Assembly (NCBI GenBank): GCA_002336915.1
Contig: DDET01000028.1
Span: 747-41,863 of the forward strand
DNA length: 41,117 nt
Direction: 5' to 3'
Source: Bacteroidetes bacterium UBA1947
Lineage (GTDB): Bacteria > Bacteroidota > Bacteroidia > Chitinophagales > Chitinophagaceae
How positions within the stretch are numbered: the stretch's first letter is position 1; the number at the start of each line of letters is the position of its first letter. The notes beneath the pieces were generated by a model. That model ran no database searches. It was not told where the DNA came from and saw only the letters and a list, made by a program, of their open reading frames with translations. Position numbers and translations under genes: made by a program. Shown here piece after piece: positions 38,920 to 41,117 of this stretch.

Positions 38920-41117
38920 ATGCACATGAGACTACGAACGCTCTATTGGCTGCTAAGCACAGCCCTGATCCTCTGCCTGAGCCCACTGGCAAGGGGAATA
39001 ACCATAAACGGACCTACGACCGTATGCCAGGGCAACACCGAAACCTATTGGGCACTTTATGACCCGACGATGATCTACAACTGGACCGTGACTGCAGAAG
39101 GCACGGTCACAGGCGTAGTGAATACACTGGTGCCCCTACGTTCTACCGCCGCAGTGATGTGGGTGAACAGCGGTGCTGCAACGGTAACCCTGACCCGTGT
39201 AGACCCAAACACCGGCAGCGTAATAGACGTGAGTACACTGGCAGTGACGGTAATACAGCCGCCCAGCATTTACATTACAAGCGACAGTGTGGCGGCATGT
39301 ATGGCCTACATACCGCCGGGGACTGCGCTGACCGACCATGACCTATGTTACAAATATTGCGAAGGCAGCCGCGTCACCTACACGGTGAACGGTAACCTGG
39401 CAAGCTGTACCTGTACATGGGATGTGACCGGGGGAACAATAGTTAGTACCACGGCGACCACCATTGTGGTGGACTGGGGTGTACCAGGCTACGGCGTAGT
39501 CAGCGTAACCGCGGTAACGCCCTGGGGCTGCACAACTATCGAACGCGTATGCATAGAGATTGTAGAGAAACCACATTCACATATAAAGACGCAGCAAAAC
39601 CTGGACACTGTACGGATATGTGACAGTACAAGTGTGACCTTTTTAGATCAATCTACCTTTTCACCAGGCTCGCCTATCATAAGCTGGTACTGGATATTTG
39701 GCGATGGATTCACAAGCGGCACACCCGGTGGGCCAAGTGTATTAGTTACACACCAATACAACACGCCGGGGACATACACAGCACAATTGGTAGTGACCAA
39801 CGAGTGCGGCTGCCACGATACATCGCACGTGACCGTTATAGTGAACGACTCGACCGGGGTAAAGATAGTATGCCCTTCGGTAGTGTGCGAAAAGGACACC
39901 GCGACATACAGTGTGGATGTGACCTGCCTTACTTATGGCTGGAGCGTAACGGGAGGCACAATAGTAACCACACCGCCCTATGGCAATACGATACGAGTGG
40001 TGTGGAACAACCCAGACCCTGCAACAGGCATGGGTACGGTGACCTTTACGCCGGATACCAGCTGCCACCTGCCTTGCCCTGAGCCGGTAACGATAAACGT
40101 ACCGATAGTGATGGTGCACGGGCAAATTTCAGGGCCTCTGGTGATATGCCCCGGAGAGCAAAACCTGTACAGCCTGCCGCAATGGCCAAGCACTGAGTAC
40201 AACTGGTATATAACCACTACTACCGGCGCAACCATTGTAGCGACCGACCAGCCGAATGTGATAGCGGTAAACACGCTGAACCCGGGGCTGATACTGCTGC
40301 GGGTGAATTACCACAATACCTTATGGGGATGCGGAGGTACGGACACGATGAAAATAAACGTGATGCCGAAACCCACGATAATAGGCGACCATAAATTTTG
40401 CCCTGACAGGGAAACAGGACATACCTACGTGCTTAATACGGGACAGCTTGCAGATTGGAAACTGGAACTGCCCAATAATCCTGTACCCTATACGCTTGCA
40501 AATACTACCAGCTTTACCTATTTGTTCACTATACCGGGTGTGTATGTGCTAACGGCGACCAGCCCTACGGGGGCTTACTGCCCGCCTGACCCATTTGTGA
40601 TATATGTACAAGCGCCACCGCCGCCACCGGACAGCATACATGGGCCTGACACCATATGCCGCGGCGTACCCACGGAGTTCATAGGTATGGACCCTATGCC
40701 GGGTACTGTGTTTGTATGGGGCGCTGTGAATGGTACTGTGAACGGGATAAATGGTGAACATACCTATGCGACCTTTACCGGCACAGGGCCTTTTGTATTG
40801 AAGCTGCAAAGGCAATGGAAAGAAGACCCCCACTGCCTGTCGGACACAATATTTAAAACGCTGGATACACCGTATATAAACCTGCAGATCACAGGACCAG
40901 ACAGCCCCTGCAGCAGTTCCTTTGCCAACTATAGTGTGAACTACCAAACAGGGGAAACTTATACATGGAGTATCTACCAGCCCTCGCTGGGCACCGTGAC
41001 ACCTGTTACCGGCAACCCCAATGTAGAAGTGTTGTGGAACAATGCAACAGGTGCGGGACAGATAGCACTGCTGATATGCGAAATGCGAAAATGCGCAGGG
41101 ACATACAGGGATACCGA
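38920..41117 (+). CDS. Giant PKD/Ig-repeat surface protein, 5' part
   Basis: Open from the ATG at 38920 (or 38926) to the window end, over 730 codons. The signal peptide is MHMRLRTLYWLLSTALILCL and on to about residue 26. Then come repeats of about 80-100 residues with a GP-x-x-x-C start and a central Tyr-x-Trp, e.g. INGPTTVCQGNTETYW, ISGPLVICPGEQNLYSL and IHGPDTICRGVPTEF. One classic PKD domain lies around residues 225-305 (WYWIFGDGFTSGTPGG, YNTPGTYTAQLVVTNECGC). Such proteins in this phylum are T9SS-exported adhesins or gliding-associated proteins with a C-terminal sorting domain, here beyond the window. Composition is host-like. A hairpin TAACGG/CCGTTA lies upstream at 38828-38843. Confidence 0.88.
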   Translation, partial: MHMRLRTLYWLLSTALILCLSPLARGITINGPTTVCQGNTETYWALYDPTMIYNWTVTAEGTVTGVVNTLVPLRSTAAVMWVNSGAATVTLTRVDPNTGSVIDVSTLAVTVIQPPSIYITSDSVAACMAYIPPGTALTDHDLCYKYCEGSRVTYTVNGNLASCTCTWDVTGGTIVSTTATTIVVDWGVPGYGVVSVTAVTPWGCTTIERVCIEIVEKPHSHIKTQQNLDTVRICDSTSVTFLDQSTFSPGSPIISWYWIFGDGFTSGTPGGPSVLVTHQYNTPGTYTAQLVVTNECGCHDTSHVTVIVNDSTGVKIVCPSVVCEKDTATYSVDVTCLTYGWSVTGGTIVTTPPYGNTIRVVWNNPDPATGMGTVTFTPDTSCHLPCPEPVTINVPIVMVHGQISGPLVICPGEQNLYSLPQWPSTEYNWYITTTTGATIVATDQPNVIAVNTLNPGLILLRVNYHNTLWGCGGTDTMKINVMPKPTIIGDHKFCPDRETGHTYVLNTGQLADWKLELPNNPVPYTLANTTSFTYLFTIPGVYVLTATSPTGAYCPPDPFVIYVQAPPPPPDSIHGPDTICRGVPTEFIGMDPMPGTVFVWGAVNGTVNGINGEHTYATFTGTGPFVLKLQRQWKEDPHCLSDTIFKTLDTPYINLQITGPDSPCSSSFANYSVNYQTGETYTWSIYQPSLGTVTPVTGNPNVEVLWNNATGAGQIALLICEMRKCAGTYRDT

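Overview
The window reads as a chromosomal segment of a Bacteroidota bacterium, most likely of the Chitinophagaceae type. Pointers are promoters with the TAnnTTTG -7 element instead of a sigma-70 -10 box, two proteins ending in type IX secretion (T9SS) sorting domains, HmuY-family heme proteins next to a TonB receptor, a 410-residue signal peptidase I, and a giant PKD/Ig-repeat surface protein of the gliding/adhesin type. No rRNA, tRNA, CRISPR array, integrase, transposase or relaxase is visible.

Layout. (1) 1-593: 5' part of heme O synthase (ctaB), minus strand. (2) 594-6917: a long, possibly folded leader and a five-gene heme acquisition operon: T9SS-secreted HmuY-like protein, lipoprotein CbiX-like chelatase, PepSY membrane protein, TonB receptor, HmuY-like lipoprotein. 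(3) 6912-10360, minus strand: a LemA-TPM-TPM-hydrolase operon and a beta-barrel protein. (4) 10484-22438: core genes: kynureninase, RibF, a DUF6624 protein, a 3'-5' exonuclease-holA-lepB run, a coiled-coil membrane protein, a PhoB/PhoR-like two-component pair, a VOC protein, a secreted SGNH esterase and a small membrane protein. (5) 22439-23498: about 1 kb of REP-like and direct repeats without a convincing gene. (6) 23499 to about 38680: an AT-rich accessory island. (7) 38920 to the end: a truncated giant surface protein with host-like composition.

The island is the most interesting part. From 23499 to 27651 it holds four TIR-domain genes in three transcription units. One is a lone ThsB-type TIR gene (+). 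It converges with a three-gene minus-strand unit: a small unknown protein, a zinc-ribbon glycine-rich membrane protein and a second ThsB-type TIR. Divergent from that is a plus-strand unit: a 390-aa protein with a central TIR domain, a stand-alone SLOG-like protein and a TIR-like protein with a Cys/His cluster. This suggests a Thoeris-like NAD-nucleotide signalling defence locus with no SIR2 or Macro ThsA in the window; the function is inferred. The rest of the island carries many small unknown genes, two tandem 24-codon microprotein genes that differ almost only at synonymous positions, a 26-bp promoter-proximal repeat in front of two small genes, a Cas2-like small protein, a protein made of two tandem repeats, ssb, an ArdC-type antirestriction protein, an XRE repressor, and a beta-barrel plus isoprenylcysteine-methyltransferase-like pair. 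ssb, ArdC and the small genes are typical cargo of conjugative elements, but the mobility genes themselves are absent here.
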